NCBI GenBank assembly: GCA_026874595.1
Contig: CM049318.1
Location: 38,525,956-38,589,955 of the forward strand
From: Sipunculus nudus
Taxonomy: Eukaryota > Annelida > Sipuncula > Golfingiida > Sipunculidae
Direction: 5' to 3'
Length of the DNA: 64,000 nt
The notes under the pieces are model-generated. The model ran no database searches. It was not told the origin of the DNA and was given only the letters and a program-made list of their open reading frames with translations. Positions 1 to 11,370 of the stretch are shown piece after piece. Numbering within the stretch: the stretch's first letter is position 1; the number at the start of each line of letters is the position of its first letter. The position numbers were made by a program, and so were the translations under genes.

Positions 1-5
1 TTGTA

Positions 6-770
6 GAAATTTATTCAGATTTATGCAAAGAATCTCATTTGATATGCAAATTTTATCTGTATATTTAGTAAATATATATTCTGCTGTGAAAATTACATAG
101 AAAATCATGGATACTTACACTCTTACAAAATCATCCATTTGATATATTGTAGACAATAACACATGCAGTGATAGATAAATCAGGAACATTGTCATTATAA
201 TAGTGTCTCATGTATATTCATTCAGATGCAAATATTATGAATATTGATGAGGATCTTATTTAAATGTGTTGTACACTTTATTTTCTTCCCAGCAATGCAA
301 AGTTTATGCTGAAAGTGTTGATTTATTTAAAAAAACAGGATTGTCAATCTGTTTAATATAAATGTGTACATTTTGATCTAAATTATAGATATTTATTCAG
401 ATTTATGCAAATAGTCTCATTTACTATGCAAATTTTAATTGTGTATTTGGTATATATATTTTGTGCTATGAAAATTACAGAGAAAAACATAGAAACTTAC
501 ATGCCTACAAAATCATCCATTCCATATATCGTAGACAATTACAGCTGCAGTGACCGATAAATCAAGAACATGGTAGTGTCTGATGAATATTCATTAAGAT
601 GCAAATAAGATGAATAATAATGATTATCAAACATAAATGCATTGTATATTTCATTTCCTGTCCAGCAAGGTGAAGTTTAATCTGAAAGTGTTTATTTGAC
701 AAAAAACAAAGGACTGTGAACATATGTTTGGTGTAATAAATGTGATTTTTTACTAGAAGATTTGCATATA
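6..770. repeat. Tandem repeat, unit about 382 bp
   Basis: Two diverged copies lie head to tail. The phrase ATTTATTCAGATTTATGCAAA recurs with an offset of 382 bases (start 6 and start 388), and the later landmarks follow in the same order: ACAAAATCATCCATT, GTAGACAAT, CAGTGA.GATAAATCA, ATTCATT.AGATGCAAAT. The second copy fades near 770. The array reaches the left edge of the window, so more copies may lie outside. No coding capacity is visible. Confidence 0.8.
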
Positions 771-3642
771 TTTGCATACAGCCAAATATGCAAATTATTT
801 TGTGTGTAGAAAATATTATTAAAAATAAATATCTTTTTTTCTGATGCATTTTGGCGTTTATTTCATCCTTTTATACACAAAAATAACAAATTTCATATTT
901 ACTGCCAAAATAACCATGGTTGCCATGGAAACAGGCACATATTTTATAGAAAGCTACCACTCCCAAACTGCTATCATGCATTTTTGCAATATATAGATGA
1001 ATGTCTTTAAAAAAATTAATGATAGCAATTGCCCCTCTTTTGGTACTGGCGAACCCCTCGGGCTAATAGACTAATTAACCAATAACCTATTTGGGGTTTA
1101 GTCTCGATTGTGGCTCTACTGTTATAAATTGTGCAAATCACGGAACTCTATGATTTCATCAGCGTTGCGAAGTCATTATAGCGTGAGGTACCAGTGTAGC
1201 TGGGGTTTCCAAGTTATCTTACAATTTTTTTAGTGTTTTTCATTATTTGTAATGTGAGGAATACCTGGGAGTTCACCTTTCCAACGGACTGGAAAAAATA
1301 GAAAAATACCTTTCCGTGCTTGTGTTTTATAGTCTGAGACAGGCGGAAAGGCGCTATACTATTACGACCCCTGCTCATAGTATTGAGCATACCCAGGCCT
1401 TGATCGAGGAGATGGGTGGTTACGTTTCTTGGGGACGGGTTATGACAGACTATATACATAACATACTAGTATATAATATACATAACATTGTATGGTGGTG
1501 AACAACATCGTCAGATATTGGAGAAAATATATATAATGTATGATAATTTTAATGGTTAAATTTGATTCCTTGGGTTATAATGCGTATCTCTGACAAAAAT
1601 TGGACTGAATAATGGCCTAGAATGCAAGTATGATGACTTTTTTTTATGATTTCGGGCGATGTGTCTTGACAGGTATTTAAATTTCTATGACTGACAGCTC
1701 CACATCTTGCGGCCCCTTTTTATACTCCAGTTGGGTCTTTAACCGATGGAACACTGCCTTCAGGCACATCCTAAAATTAATTCATCGTATTGGATAAATT
1801 AAAAAAATTAAAAGCAATAATTCAAATGTATATACAGAAGAGCAGCTACAGGGTTCCGTTTATGGGTTGGCCCGTTGGTCTAAGCCCACACATTTTTGCT
1901 CAAAGGCCCACTGAACAGTCCTTTGATGGGCCCAAAAGGCCCACAAAATCCTGGTATGAATAATCCGGGAATAAAAATTCTAAACAAACTGTCTTATGGA
2001 CGAAAGTATGGTTACTCTAAGTTTATGGTATTTACCTGTATCTTCGGATCGTTATTCATATATGTGGAGTATTTATTTACTGAATTATGCTGAATTTGTC
2101 AAAGGTATGATTCTGAAAATGATAATAAAGGGAGAAAAAATTATTTTTCTGCAAGTGTGTTAAGACCTGTGATGATTTAAATATAACCATTTGCAGCAAG
2201 CACAGAGACCCATTTAGACACTTTTGTCTTGACCCATACACTGAAGGGGCAAGAAGATTAGAGAACTTTTATGTTATTTCATTGTCGGCCTTTCTAAAAC
2301 CAAGTCAAATCACAACCTATAGTCAATAACTGGAGACTTGCAGCCTCTGGACATCCAGTTCTGGAATAATTATAATCCATGCATCCACATAAAGTATATT
2401 TCAAACTAAATCTGAAAACTTACAGTATTTCACACCGTTCATGAATATCTAAAACAATTATTCATAAAAAAGGTTTTAATTAAAGTTGGGTTTAAAATAT
2501 ATCTTTTCTTGCCATAAAAACTGACCCCTTGGAATATATACTTGTATCAAACAGGCCACATTTCCTCACTCAGAAATAATACACTTGTTTTATGTCGGAA
2601 AATAAAATGTTCAAACTCATGGCAATACCCACTGATTTCTAGATTTAAATTTAAATCTATATAGGTTTGTGGCCCTTTAAAGGCCCATTGATTCAAAATC
2701 AGAAATTGAACCCCATATATGATATGGGGTTAAGCCAGGGGGCGCCATAGCCAACAATCCTCAGAACAATCCCCCCCCCCCACGCCCTCTTTCTTTAATT
2801 CCTGTCAAACTCTCCGTTTTTTCACAAAGACCCTGTATGTGTCACATATATGCTGTGTGATTGTTTATATTAAGTCACAGTGACCAGTCAGTGTTTTAAG
2901 CATCTAGATGGTCAACTGAATAAATGTGAATATAGAAAATGTCTTAAATAAATATCTTATATGAACATATAGGAGGTTAAGTAATTTCACTTTGTCTTAC
3001 ATACTTGTGTAATGATATTTGTAAATAAACCTTTTGTTCACTAATAAAAAGCAGGATATGGCAAAAAGGGCCAGTATATTATTTATAGAATGATTTTGGA
3101 AACAGGTGGAGAGTTGATCTATGAAAAATAAATTTATACTCATATGATAAAGATGATTTAAGTTTTATTTTGAGGGTATATATTAACTACAATGCATTAT
3201 GTATGCGGTGGGTTTTCGTAGGGGTTTATAGCATAACATGCCCACACGCACGTACCTGCAAGCACGCACGCACGCACGCACAGACAGATATATAATATTC
3301 AATTCCTTGCAGAAGAAAATACTTAAAACTCAAAAATATGGATTACAATTTATTTATTTGATTAATGATATATGAAAGAATACAAAATACAAGCAATCCA
3401 TAAAACAGTCCATATTCTCAATCATAACACTTGTGCAATTATGATAACATGAATAATATGGATTAATGTAAAATGCCTAATATAATTACAAGCTATTTTC
3501 TATTTACAGGCAGAATGAAAATTGAGTTCCTGAGTTGTGATCTTTGGTTTGGCCGCCAGGTGTCACTATTGAGCAATGACCGTTCACTTCACTCCCGTTT
3601 TCTATATGATTGCTTAGCTTATGGAATGTGTTTTTAATGTTA
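771..3642. other. Intergenic, AT-rich, no gene seen
   Basis: No open frame here has coding character or fitting splice sites. The stretch holds a C-tract near 2770 and a short CACG-rich tract near 3255. It also includes the likely 3' untranslated region of the minus-strand gene that stops at 3643. AATAAA-like signals on the minus strand occur near 3349-3359 and 3161. Confidence 0.5.
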
Positions 3643-3755
3643 TTATCTTTTAGGGAGGGGTACTCGAGTTCGTTTTCTCAAAGCTCCGTCTTCTATTGAA
3701 AGGATTATTGTATACTCAGGACCTTCACCCGCTTGACCTCGTGCTCTTGACCAAC
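3643..3755 (-). CDS. Membrane-protein gene 1, exon 7 and stop
   Basis: The acceptor CTTCTGATTTGCAG opens a 113-base terminal exon with 36 codons and a TAA stop. It encodes a basic tail that includes EYTIILSIEDGALRKRTR. Confidence 0.75.
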
Positions 3756-4578
3756 CTGCAAATCAGAAGGAAGAATCAAACCACGTGACAACATGAACAT
3801 GCTCATTATAATTTTTATTTATAAAGCTTGGCGATGAGAATGTGAGAGAATAAAAAACCTGCAGTGATATTTGTAAACATTATCTTTTTGTTACTTAGTG
3901 TATACTGGCATAGGCGGGATATAATTTAATAGCATTTGTACTGGGGTACTTCAAATATTTTATAAAGGAATGTGCAAAAATATCCAATTTGCCTGAATAG
4001 ATAAATAGAGTAAATGCAATAGGCAAATAGTAAAAAAGTAAAGGGGTTATAAGCTGTTGTTTTAACATCAACTGACTAATCATTAGCTTTGAAACTGAAT
4101 AATTTCGCGTTATTTTTTTTTAGCTTACTAGATAGCTCTATTTACTGGATCTGCAGAGCACAATGAAATACCCATAAATGAGTCAAATCAAAATCATAGA
4201 CACCAAAATGCATGGATATGAAAAAGTGTTCTAGAAAAGGAAAGTATACAACGATGGTCTTACCTGTATCGGGATGGACTGCTGGCGCCATCTGGCATCG
4301 CCATTGGTAACAGGCAGCTACACATGGAAAAAAAAAGATCTGTTGTACAATACCGTAAATAGCTTTTAATAACGGGTTTACCTGGCGCACACAGTTAACA
4401 GGTCAAATAGCCAGTGCGTGTTTAGTATTTATGAATTAATTAATGCATAACTTGTAATAATTTTATTTGAGTCACATGGCATCCAAACAATTTTTTGTCG
4501 TGAAAGTAATTATATATATGTATTTTGATTTTCAATAGAGTAATGTATATCAAATTTAATATTACAGAATATCTTGTA

Positions 4579-4624
<46 letters not shown>

Positions 4625-5503
4625 TTGTATATATGTGTATATTTTTTCAATTATACGTGTGTGTATGTGCGTACGTTTGTGCGTCGGCGTGCCTGTATCT
4701 CTATGCGGGTGTGCATGTGTAAGAACATTTGTGTGTGTGTGTGTTTGTCGTCATACCTGTATATAACAAGCCTATGAAGATGACACTACAGCATGCGAAT
4801 GCTACTGCAACAGTCAACGAACCTGAAATAAACATAATATATTATATAAAACATACACACAAACACTGACACATACACACAATCATTGGGAGAGAAATTT
4901 TGAACACACTCACGCACACACACACACGCAGAGTGAGAGAGAAATGGTGGGGGACCTGCGTATTATAATAACCGTATGTGATTATGGTGTCCATAGATAA
5001 TCAATGTAATATTAAATGTAATCTCAAAGTTAAAACCACTCGGACTGAAACCCGAAAAACTAGTGACCGTTTAATACCAACTGAACAAACAAGTACTAAC
5101 GCTTGTGTAACCAATATAAAATACAAGGCTACTTTGTCCCCAAAATTTTTATTTATTTTACTGATAAAATGATGAAAACAAGCCCTTCACCCCCAAATAA
5201 AATGGATATTTTTTTACAGATTATAAGCATAAGACATTATTTTGTCCCATTGTACTTATGTACTTAAAATAATTTCTGTCTTGTTGACCTCAATAAGGTT
5301 TTTTTATTATCTTGCATCAAAAAGCTTCCTTTTCATGTTGTATATAAATAACCACGCTTAACAGCAACACCAGAAAAGTATTAAGATAATTTTGAGATAA
5401 ATTAGAGATAATACTGAAAACAGTATTCTTTTATGCGTGGTTTCTTATTATTCAGTTTTATCTGGATCGTCCTTGTAACAGTAATTTAGCAAATATACAT
5501 TTT

Positions 5504-5565
<62 letters not shown>

Positions 5566-6062
5566 TTCCTGGTATATAAATTATAAATTATTGGGGCATA
5601 CATAACCTGATGTTTATGTTTAATTTTCTTATTTTAACAGTCATGAGACTTATTAAGCTGTTACCACGAAGGTTAATCAACATTTAACTTAATTAATACC
5701 AATCATCCATCACTAAGTTTACATGATATTACGACGCTGAACAAGCAGCCCGCATGCAGTATATAACCCCAGCTGTCAAAGTGAGGGTTTATACATAGTT
5801 ACTTCCTGATAGTCTGTAATTTTCAGTTTATCGTAACAACCCTATTCGTGGGAAACTTGTTAGTTCTGCATTTGGGTCATAAGCTGAGGGAAGCAAGGGT
5901 ATATGAGGACTTCAAGCATCATACAACGTTTTATATGATACATATCCATATAACATGCAGACCCCTCACAAGAAAAAAAAACCACATATACATATTAGTT
6001 AATCTGCTCTACCTTAGCTGCATTGAGCACTATACTGCAAGCACTGGAACCTACTTATGATG

Positions 6063-6133
<71 letters not shown>

Positions 6134-9100
6134 TACAGATTTCTTTGTTGCTGTGCAACTGTTAAAAACTCTTAAGAATTAAGAAGAATATTCCTCGCAG
6201 CTTCAAGTACGATCGCCGGCAAACATGATCTCTCTGTCTCTGTCTCCTCTCGCCTCGGTCTGCCTTTCTCTCTCTCTCTCTTTCTGTCATTCTCTCTCTG
6301 ACATGGATTATTTAATCAAGTCTGTGATAGTTTGATTACAAATAAGTTAAACCTCAAACTGAAGATGTGCACATACATCAGGTCTTAATCAGTACAGTCT
6401 GTTATATAAGATACCGAATATAACGCCTAATGTTGATGGTTATAATCTCAAATCTATGATTACGCACCTTATGAATGCAAAGATGTCTAATATAATAAGT
6501 GTCTCACTTTGAATAATTATACACACCCATACATACATGTGTGTATGTATGAATGTGCAATTAATTTGATGTTTAAAATTGAAAGTACAACGAACGTGAG
6601 GTATATAATGCCTATACATTAGTGTTAAAACGTCACATGTATTTATATAGATATATATAGGACCTACGACATAAACATGGGGTTAAGTGAAATGATACCA
6701 TTTTGTGCACTTTTGAACAATCAGACATGATACATGGCATATTTGTTAATAAATAATAATAGTACTAAACAAAATAATATTTCAATGGAAACCCGCCTTG
6801 TGACACCCCGACAGTTGCGACCACCACATAAATACGACTACTTTTCCTTGTCCCGAATATAAGATCAAGGTATTTTAGAATTTCCAGGTAACTTGAACTG
6901 TCCCCAGAGTGGTCGTAATTGTGCGGTTCCACATTTTATTTCCTTACATATTCGTGAAAAAAGTTAATATATTACAATACCTACCAGGTTCAAGTTGTGT
7001 TTTTTTCAAATTGCTCTCGGTGGGACTTTCTCTGGTTGTTGGGCTATCTGCAAAGAAGGAAAATTATTTAAAACATACGGAAACAATCGACTAACCCTGT
7101 ACCGGAGCGAGATGTATAAGCATCATTGAAAACCCAGAGGGGAAATATAGTGAAAGATGTCACGTGGCCAGATCAAATTTTGAAAACAAAATTTTATAGA
7201 TTCAAGAACAAATAAATTTTCAGCGACTTTTTCTCCTTCGAGTTAAATAGAAATGCATCTTATGCATTAAACCAAATACATTTGCAGTGTTGCATGGAAA
7301 TTTGATTGCATGAAATCTTTTCATTATTTTGGCGCATCGAAAAATATCGGAAACTGAAATATTTTCTATATTTTATAAAAAGAAAGATCAAAAATTGAAA
7401 TTATATTTAAAAAAAAAATAACTTTTGAATCAATTGGTTTTGTTTAAAAATTACCAAATGAAGGAAACAATTCTTTACTGTTAATGCCACATGACATCTT
7501 ATGGAAAGGAGGAAGAAAAGCCATAAGAAGCCAACCGGAAGAGGCTTGAACTGAAACAAAACTGCCTTCCCACCGTGCAAAGGGAAAATCGTAGATGGGA
7601 GATAAGTGATAGCGGGAAACGGAAATGGAAATGTAGGCTTTCACAGATAGCGCATGCGTAGTGTACTCACGTCCCCACAACTTCATTTCTCCGAAAAGAT
7701 CTGAAAATACAGGCCTTACGTATGTTTCATACACGTATAGGCCAAGAAGTTATACAGGGAACATTCGGCGATGTTCAGCGTGTTCCTTCGTTTAATGGAA
7801 CTTTTCGCTTTCGAAAATACACAAGTCGAAACTAAAGTCGACCGATCTTAATTTTTATCGTGTCGAAAGCACTATTGCTACAAAGCGTGTTCACGAAAGT
7901 CATGCAGAAAAAGACGGTTTCGATTATATTTAATCGATCGTGGCTTGTTTTTGCCGTTTTCATTTTTTCTTCATTTAGGTATAAGTAAATTGCCCAAACG
8001 GAGTAAGAGGCATTCCCAGCAAATGTAGCGAGTCCACTTACCTCTTACTTACTTACCCATTATTGTTCTCCTCTGTCGTGTCCCCTCTGACCTGACTTAC
8101 CTGTCTTTAAGACAACTTGGGCAAGGATTACCCATTAAACCTAGGATTGAAAGAAAAAGAACTAATTCAAAAACATTATCTTCAACAAAGACCCCTGCGG
8201 AAAATACATAGTAAGCTAACTTTTACTTTTATGGTGTTTTCATTTTCAAAACTAGGTTTCGTGCTTGAAATGATTGAGGACAGAAAATTAAATTATTTTG
8301 AGTGGAATTTTATCTTTAAAACGTATGTCTCAGAATTTGTCAAAGGATTTAAATAATGTAGTAGATACTGCATGACTGCATGCTACACTGCGACAGAATA
8401 GCATTACTTTTTATGGGCTATACTCATTTCATTATATGCAATTATACATTATCCGAGAATTGAGAAAAAAAGGCGTTCCGCCTAGGAACAATGTTTAAAT
8501 TCCCCCTGCCTATTAAGTAGTCGGGGGATAGAATGAAATGGGGAGAATGAAGCTCTTGATTATGGTCGAGAATAAGGTGCACATTAATTATAACCATCTG
8601 ATTCACCCTTATAGCAGATCAAATAGCAAAGAAAACACCAAATACATGCAATTCCAAGAGTTACAGGAAGAAATTTTATATTGCATGTATTTGTATAAGA
8701 TCGGATTTGTTTCTCAAAGCCGCCGCCTGTGGCATTTCTGGTAACATTTTACATTTTCACTTGTAATAGGATGTTTCTAGGATGCAAACATTGGATAACA
8801 TTAAATATGGAAAACATGAAACAGTGCAGTTTTATATTAATTTTATTGGGTAAGAATACATTACCTGTAGAAATATGAAATTAAGTAATCCAAAATATTT
8901 AGGAATAAATATCTTGTTACTTTATTCATATCAAGAATTATTAGTAATTATGGAAAATTTCCATTTATAACACTAGGGTGTACCAGACAGGTTATATGAA
9001 ATATAATGGATATATAATGAAACCAGGGTTGACTGAGGTAAAAACAGCTTTGGGCACCTCAGTGAAAGCGGCCGAACTATAATACCATATCTGTCCCCGG

Positions 9101-10583
9101 GCATTAATACGGAGTTTATACGAAGAACCTGTTTTATTCCATCGACCCCCCCCCCCTTGTGCTGGTTTCTAAATTCTTTTTCTCATGAAAATGATAATCC
9201 CCAGATGATTTCAGTATATCATTATCTATTATTAATAAGTCTTTCATAAACGTTATTGTCAAAACTTTATATTTGCTTAAACAAAACAGACACAAGAAAT
9301 CTTTTGGGCTCTACCTGGAACCCTTTTTTCACAGAATGTACTTCTACTGTTACCACTACTACTGTTATTGCAAATTCTTCTTCCTCTACTGCTACTCCAA
9401 CTTTCACCATTATTTTAACTAAGGCTACCTTTGACTGCCTGGGACTGCCTGTTAATTATTTTTACATACTTTTTATACCCTATTCGTCCTCCTTTTCATA
9501 CTATAAGTGCAAAGCTAGAATCAATCATTGAACACATTTTTGGAGAACACTAACGTCGAGAAAGATATAAAGTACTTTCTTGTTGTATCCCACGCATAAT
9601 GCCTTTAGCATATTTCTTTGTATTGTAACTCACACACTTTAACACAATTCATGTCCCCTTTTTCTACCTTTTAGGCCAAAAGTTATGGTTCTCAGGCACC
9701 GCCCGCATCAAAACTTTTTATTTGATCATCAATAGAATCTTACCTATTTTGAGCTGCAGCCGCTCGGACTTTTCTTTCAAGAAGATAAAATCATACAATT
9801 TCCTTTGTTATTCAGTGCTTTTACTTGTTTAGCAAAGAAAAACTGTTATTATCATGCTTTTCCCTTATTATTTGACATTTTATCGTAACATAACAAAACA
9901 TTAAAAATAAAAAACCACCAGCCCGCATTGATTTCTTAAAAAAAGTGCCAGAGAACCATACCTTTTTTTATAATTTTGTCCTTAACCGTTTCATTTAAAA
10001 AAATTGTAACACGCGCTTCAGGATTAACCTAGTAATTTTTGTCTAGCAAGTTCTCATTGAATATATTCAATAAGTACCTGCACTTCACAGGCATTAACAT
10101 GATTCACATCACATGAATCAATTTCCCCCTTTTCTACGGAAAGCACAGAAACAGGGTTTCCCCTCAAATTTGGAACATCACCTACAGGACTGACATAAAA
10201 ATTCTTATTCTTTCATTATGTCAGGCATTAAGGCACATTTAACAAGCTTTGCTGCACAGTATCTCACAAATATTATTACAAATCATTTTACCTAATTTAT
10301 TCCTATTATATTCCCTTTACTTCTTTATGTATAAAGTTAAAAATTAAAATAATCGGTTGCACTAAGTTCAAGATTAACAAAATAATTCCTACAATCAACC
10401 AGTTACCTATACTTTGATGCTGGATAGCATCTCTCAGACTACAAAATTCTATATAAAGTGTGAAAAAAACTATAATTAACTTGAGAATATTAATGAATAT
10501 ACGTTACCTATTTCATCTTCCGTATCAGCATCTTCATGCTGGCGGCCCTGCTGTTGGAGCCTGCGCTCAGTCTTCACCAGCAT
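3643..10583 (-). CDS. Small single-pass membrane protein, seven exons, 147 residues, family not recognised
   Basis: I assembled this gene from seven minus-strand segments: 10583-10508, 10448-10407, 9773-9744, 7047-6985, 4822-4757, 4317-4264 and 3755-3643. Every junction is GT..AG and every intron is phase 1, so the frame holds to a stop codon at 3645-3643. The product has a charged, Gln/Glu-rich N-terminal half (residues 1-70), one hydrophobic helix at about 72-92, a Cys-containing juxtamembrane piece (CYQWRC, about 94-99) and a basic C-terminus ending in KR. No signal peptide is seen at the chosen start. That start was chosen because a TATA box lies about 60 bases upstream and A stands at -3. 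The family is not recognised, so no function is claimed. Reliance on splice signals alone is the main uncertainty, above all for the 30-base exon 3. Confidence 0.7.
4264..4317 (-). CDS. Membrane-protein gene 1, exon 6
   Basis: The exon encodes ACYQWRCQMAPAVHPDT just after the helix. The acceptor has a run of ten T bases before CCATGTGTAG, the donor is GTAAGA, and the phase is 1 on both sides. The two cysteines could carry lipid or a disulfide; this is inference. Confidence 0.75.
4584..4618. repeat. (TA)n microsatellite
   Basis: A pure AT dinucleotide run, followed by TG-rich sequence up to about 4750. Confidence 0.95.
4757..4822 (-). CDS. Membrane-protein gene 1, exon 5 (transmembrane helix)
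   Basis: These 66 bases encode about 21 mostly hydrophobic residues (SLTVAVAFACCSVIFIGLLY), enough for one membrane span. The acceptor is GTTTATTTCAG and the donor GTATGA, phase 1 on both sides. Confidence 0.8.
5507..5562. repeat. (TA)n microsatellite
   Basis: A pure AT dinucleotide run in intron 4 of membrane-protein gene 1. Confidence 0.95.
6066..6132. repeat. (TA)n microsatellite
   Basis: A pure AT dinucleotide run of more than 60 bases. Confidence 0.95.
6985..7047 (-). CDS. Membrane-protein gene 1, exon 4
   Basis: The acceptor CCTTCTTTGCAG and donor GTAGGT enclose 63 bases, phase 1 on both sides. It encodes a Ser/Thr/Pro-rich piece (SPTTRESPTESNLKK) that leads into the membrane helix. 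Confidence 0.75.
7048..9743. other. Intron 3 of membrane-protein gene 1
   Basis: This is AT-rich sequence with a C-tract near 9147. It contains the frame-breaking exon-like segment at 8101-8140. The plus-strand frame at 9256-9531 is Ser/Thr-rich and has no splice context. Confidence 0.45.
8101..8140 (-). other. Exon-like segment, possible poison exon
   Basis: On the minus strand an excellent acceptor (TTCTTTTTCTTTCAATCCTAG) and an excellent donor (GTAAGTCAG) flank 40 bases in intron 3 of membrane-protein gene 1. The length is not a multiple of three. Inclusion would add a short CPSC-containing stretch and then hit a stop at the start of exon 4. It may be a regulatory or cryptic exon. Confidence 0.4.
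9684..9961. mobile_element. Short inverted-repeat element (MITE-like) holding a microexon
   Basis: TATGGTTCTCAGGCAC at the left is matched by the inverted GTGCCAGAGAACCATA at the right, 15 of 16 bases. GCCCGCAT sits just inside each end in inverted form. If the outer TA is a target duplication, this fits a Tc1/mariner-type insertion. A partial relative lies at about 42465-42655. No transposase is present. Confidence 0.6.
9744..9773 (-). CDS. Membrane-protein gene 1, exon 3 (30-base microexon)
   Basis: It encodes KSERLQLKI between a TTTTATCTTCTTGAAAG acceptor and a perfect GTAAGA donor, phase 1 on both sides. It lies between the inverted repeats of a short mobile element (9684-9961). Being symmetric, it could be skipped without changing the frame. 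Confidence 0.5.
   Translation of the reverse strand, partial: KSPSGCSSK
10407..10448 (-). CDS. Membrane-protein gene 1, exon 2
   Basis: A pyrimidine-rich acceptor (TTTTTTTCACACTTTATATAG) precedes 42 bases encoding FCSLRDAIQHQSI, followed by a GTAACT donor. A nearer AG (after ATTTTGT) would give an immediate stop in phase 1, so the farther acceptor was chosen. Confidence 0.6.
10508..10583 (-). CDS. Membrane-protein gene 1, exon 1
   Basis: It starts at the ATG in a CATAATG context and encodes MLVKTERRLQQQGRQ followed by an acidic run (EDADTEDE). It ends in a strong GTAACG donor at phase 1. The frame is open further upstream, but that part would begin before the TATA box. Confidence 0.7.
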
Positions 10584-10641
10584 TATGACAGCTACTGTTA
10601 GCACTGCGGGCCGCCAGTGAAGGTGCGCGCTCGGGCAGTGT

Positions 10642-10649
10642 CTTATATA
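10642..10649 (-). promoter_or_regulatory. TATA box of membrane-protein gene 1
   Basis: TATATAAG on the minus strand is set in a GC-richer stretch and lies 59 bases before the ATG. A transcription start 25-30 bases downstream would fall near 10612-10617 and leave a 5' leader of about 30 bases. Confidence 0.55.
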
Positions 10650-10689
10650 CCCGGAAATGTTTGTAATACTCGTTCCAGGGCCAATCATA

Positions 10690-11060
10690 AATAACCATTT
10701 AGGTTTACTGTTATGGTCATAAGATGAAGTCTGGATTTCCGGAAAAGGACTACAAACAGAAATGTTATGATTTTCACGATTTTTATTGGAACTGCGAACA
10801 TTTTCTTTCTCTCTCTTTCTCTCTCGTCATTTATTTCCTTTTGAAAATCAATCACTGAAATTAAAATTGTTAATTACTTAATAGGATGCAGCGTATATTT
10901 AAAGGATGTATTAAATATATATATGTATATATATGTGTGTATATATATGTATGTATGCATGTATATTTAATAAGGACACCCATCATAAAGCCTTAAGTTA
11001 TATACGATACCATAATTGTAATTATTATAATAATTATAATAATTATAACTATTATAATTT
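10690..11060. other. Intergenic, simple repeats
   Basis: It lies upstream of the TATA box of membrane-protein gene 1. It holds a CT run near 10800, a TATATG run near 10920 and an AATTATAAT run near 11020-11050. No gene is seen. Confidence 0.5.
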
Positions 11061-11370
11061 TGGAGCGTGTTTAAGGCGCTGGACATGTGACCGCCAGTTT
11101 GCGGGTTCGCGTCCCGTTCTGACCGCCGTCTGCGCAGAGACTCCAAGCCAAAGCCTTTACCACAAGGGCGCGCTCTCTTGAATGGGTACTGGTCAAGGGT
11201 GGGTGGCAAGCAAATGTAGACAGAATAACCTACAGCCCCTGTAATGGCTGCTTGGGTTGTAAGCTCCCCATGCAGGGAGTCGAGAAAAGCTACAAGAATG
11301 AACAGGACTGAGAGACCAGGAAGGCAAAGTGTAAGTCGGATGAGACTGACATCGTCTGTGATATCAGACT
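11061..11370 (+). mobile_element. tRNA-derived SINE (candidate)
   Basis: The head carries a box A-like TTTAAGGCGCTGG and, about 30 bases on, a box B-like GGGTTCGCGTCCC. A GC-richer body follows that is unlike its AT-rich surroundings. This is the layout of a tRNA-headed SINE. The family is not identified. Confidence 0.5.

Larger units (their letters stand above)
4823..6984. other. Intron 4 of membrane-protein gene 1
   Basis: Besides two long (TA)n tracts it holds (CA)n, a GA/CA-rich segment near 4880-4950 and a CT-rich run near 6230-6300. No further exon with a fitting phase was seen. Confidence 0.5.

Noticed and set aside
7444-7734. 96-codon minus-strand frame
   Set aside because: It has no acceptor or donor that fits the phase-1 pattern of the surrounding gene, and no recognisable motif.
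9256-9531. Ser/Thr-rich plus-strand frame
   Set aside because: It is short, lies in an intron of the opposite-strand gene and has no splice context.
10078-10133. Another exon-like segment on the minus strand (KGEIDSCDVNHVNACEVQ)
   Set aside because: It is open with passable splice sites, but it enters at phase 1 and leaves at phase 0, which puts the next exon into a frame with a stop. Kept only as a possible alternative exon.
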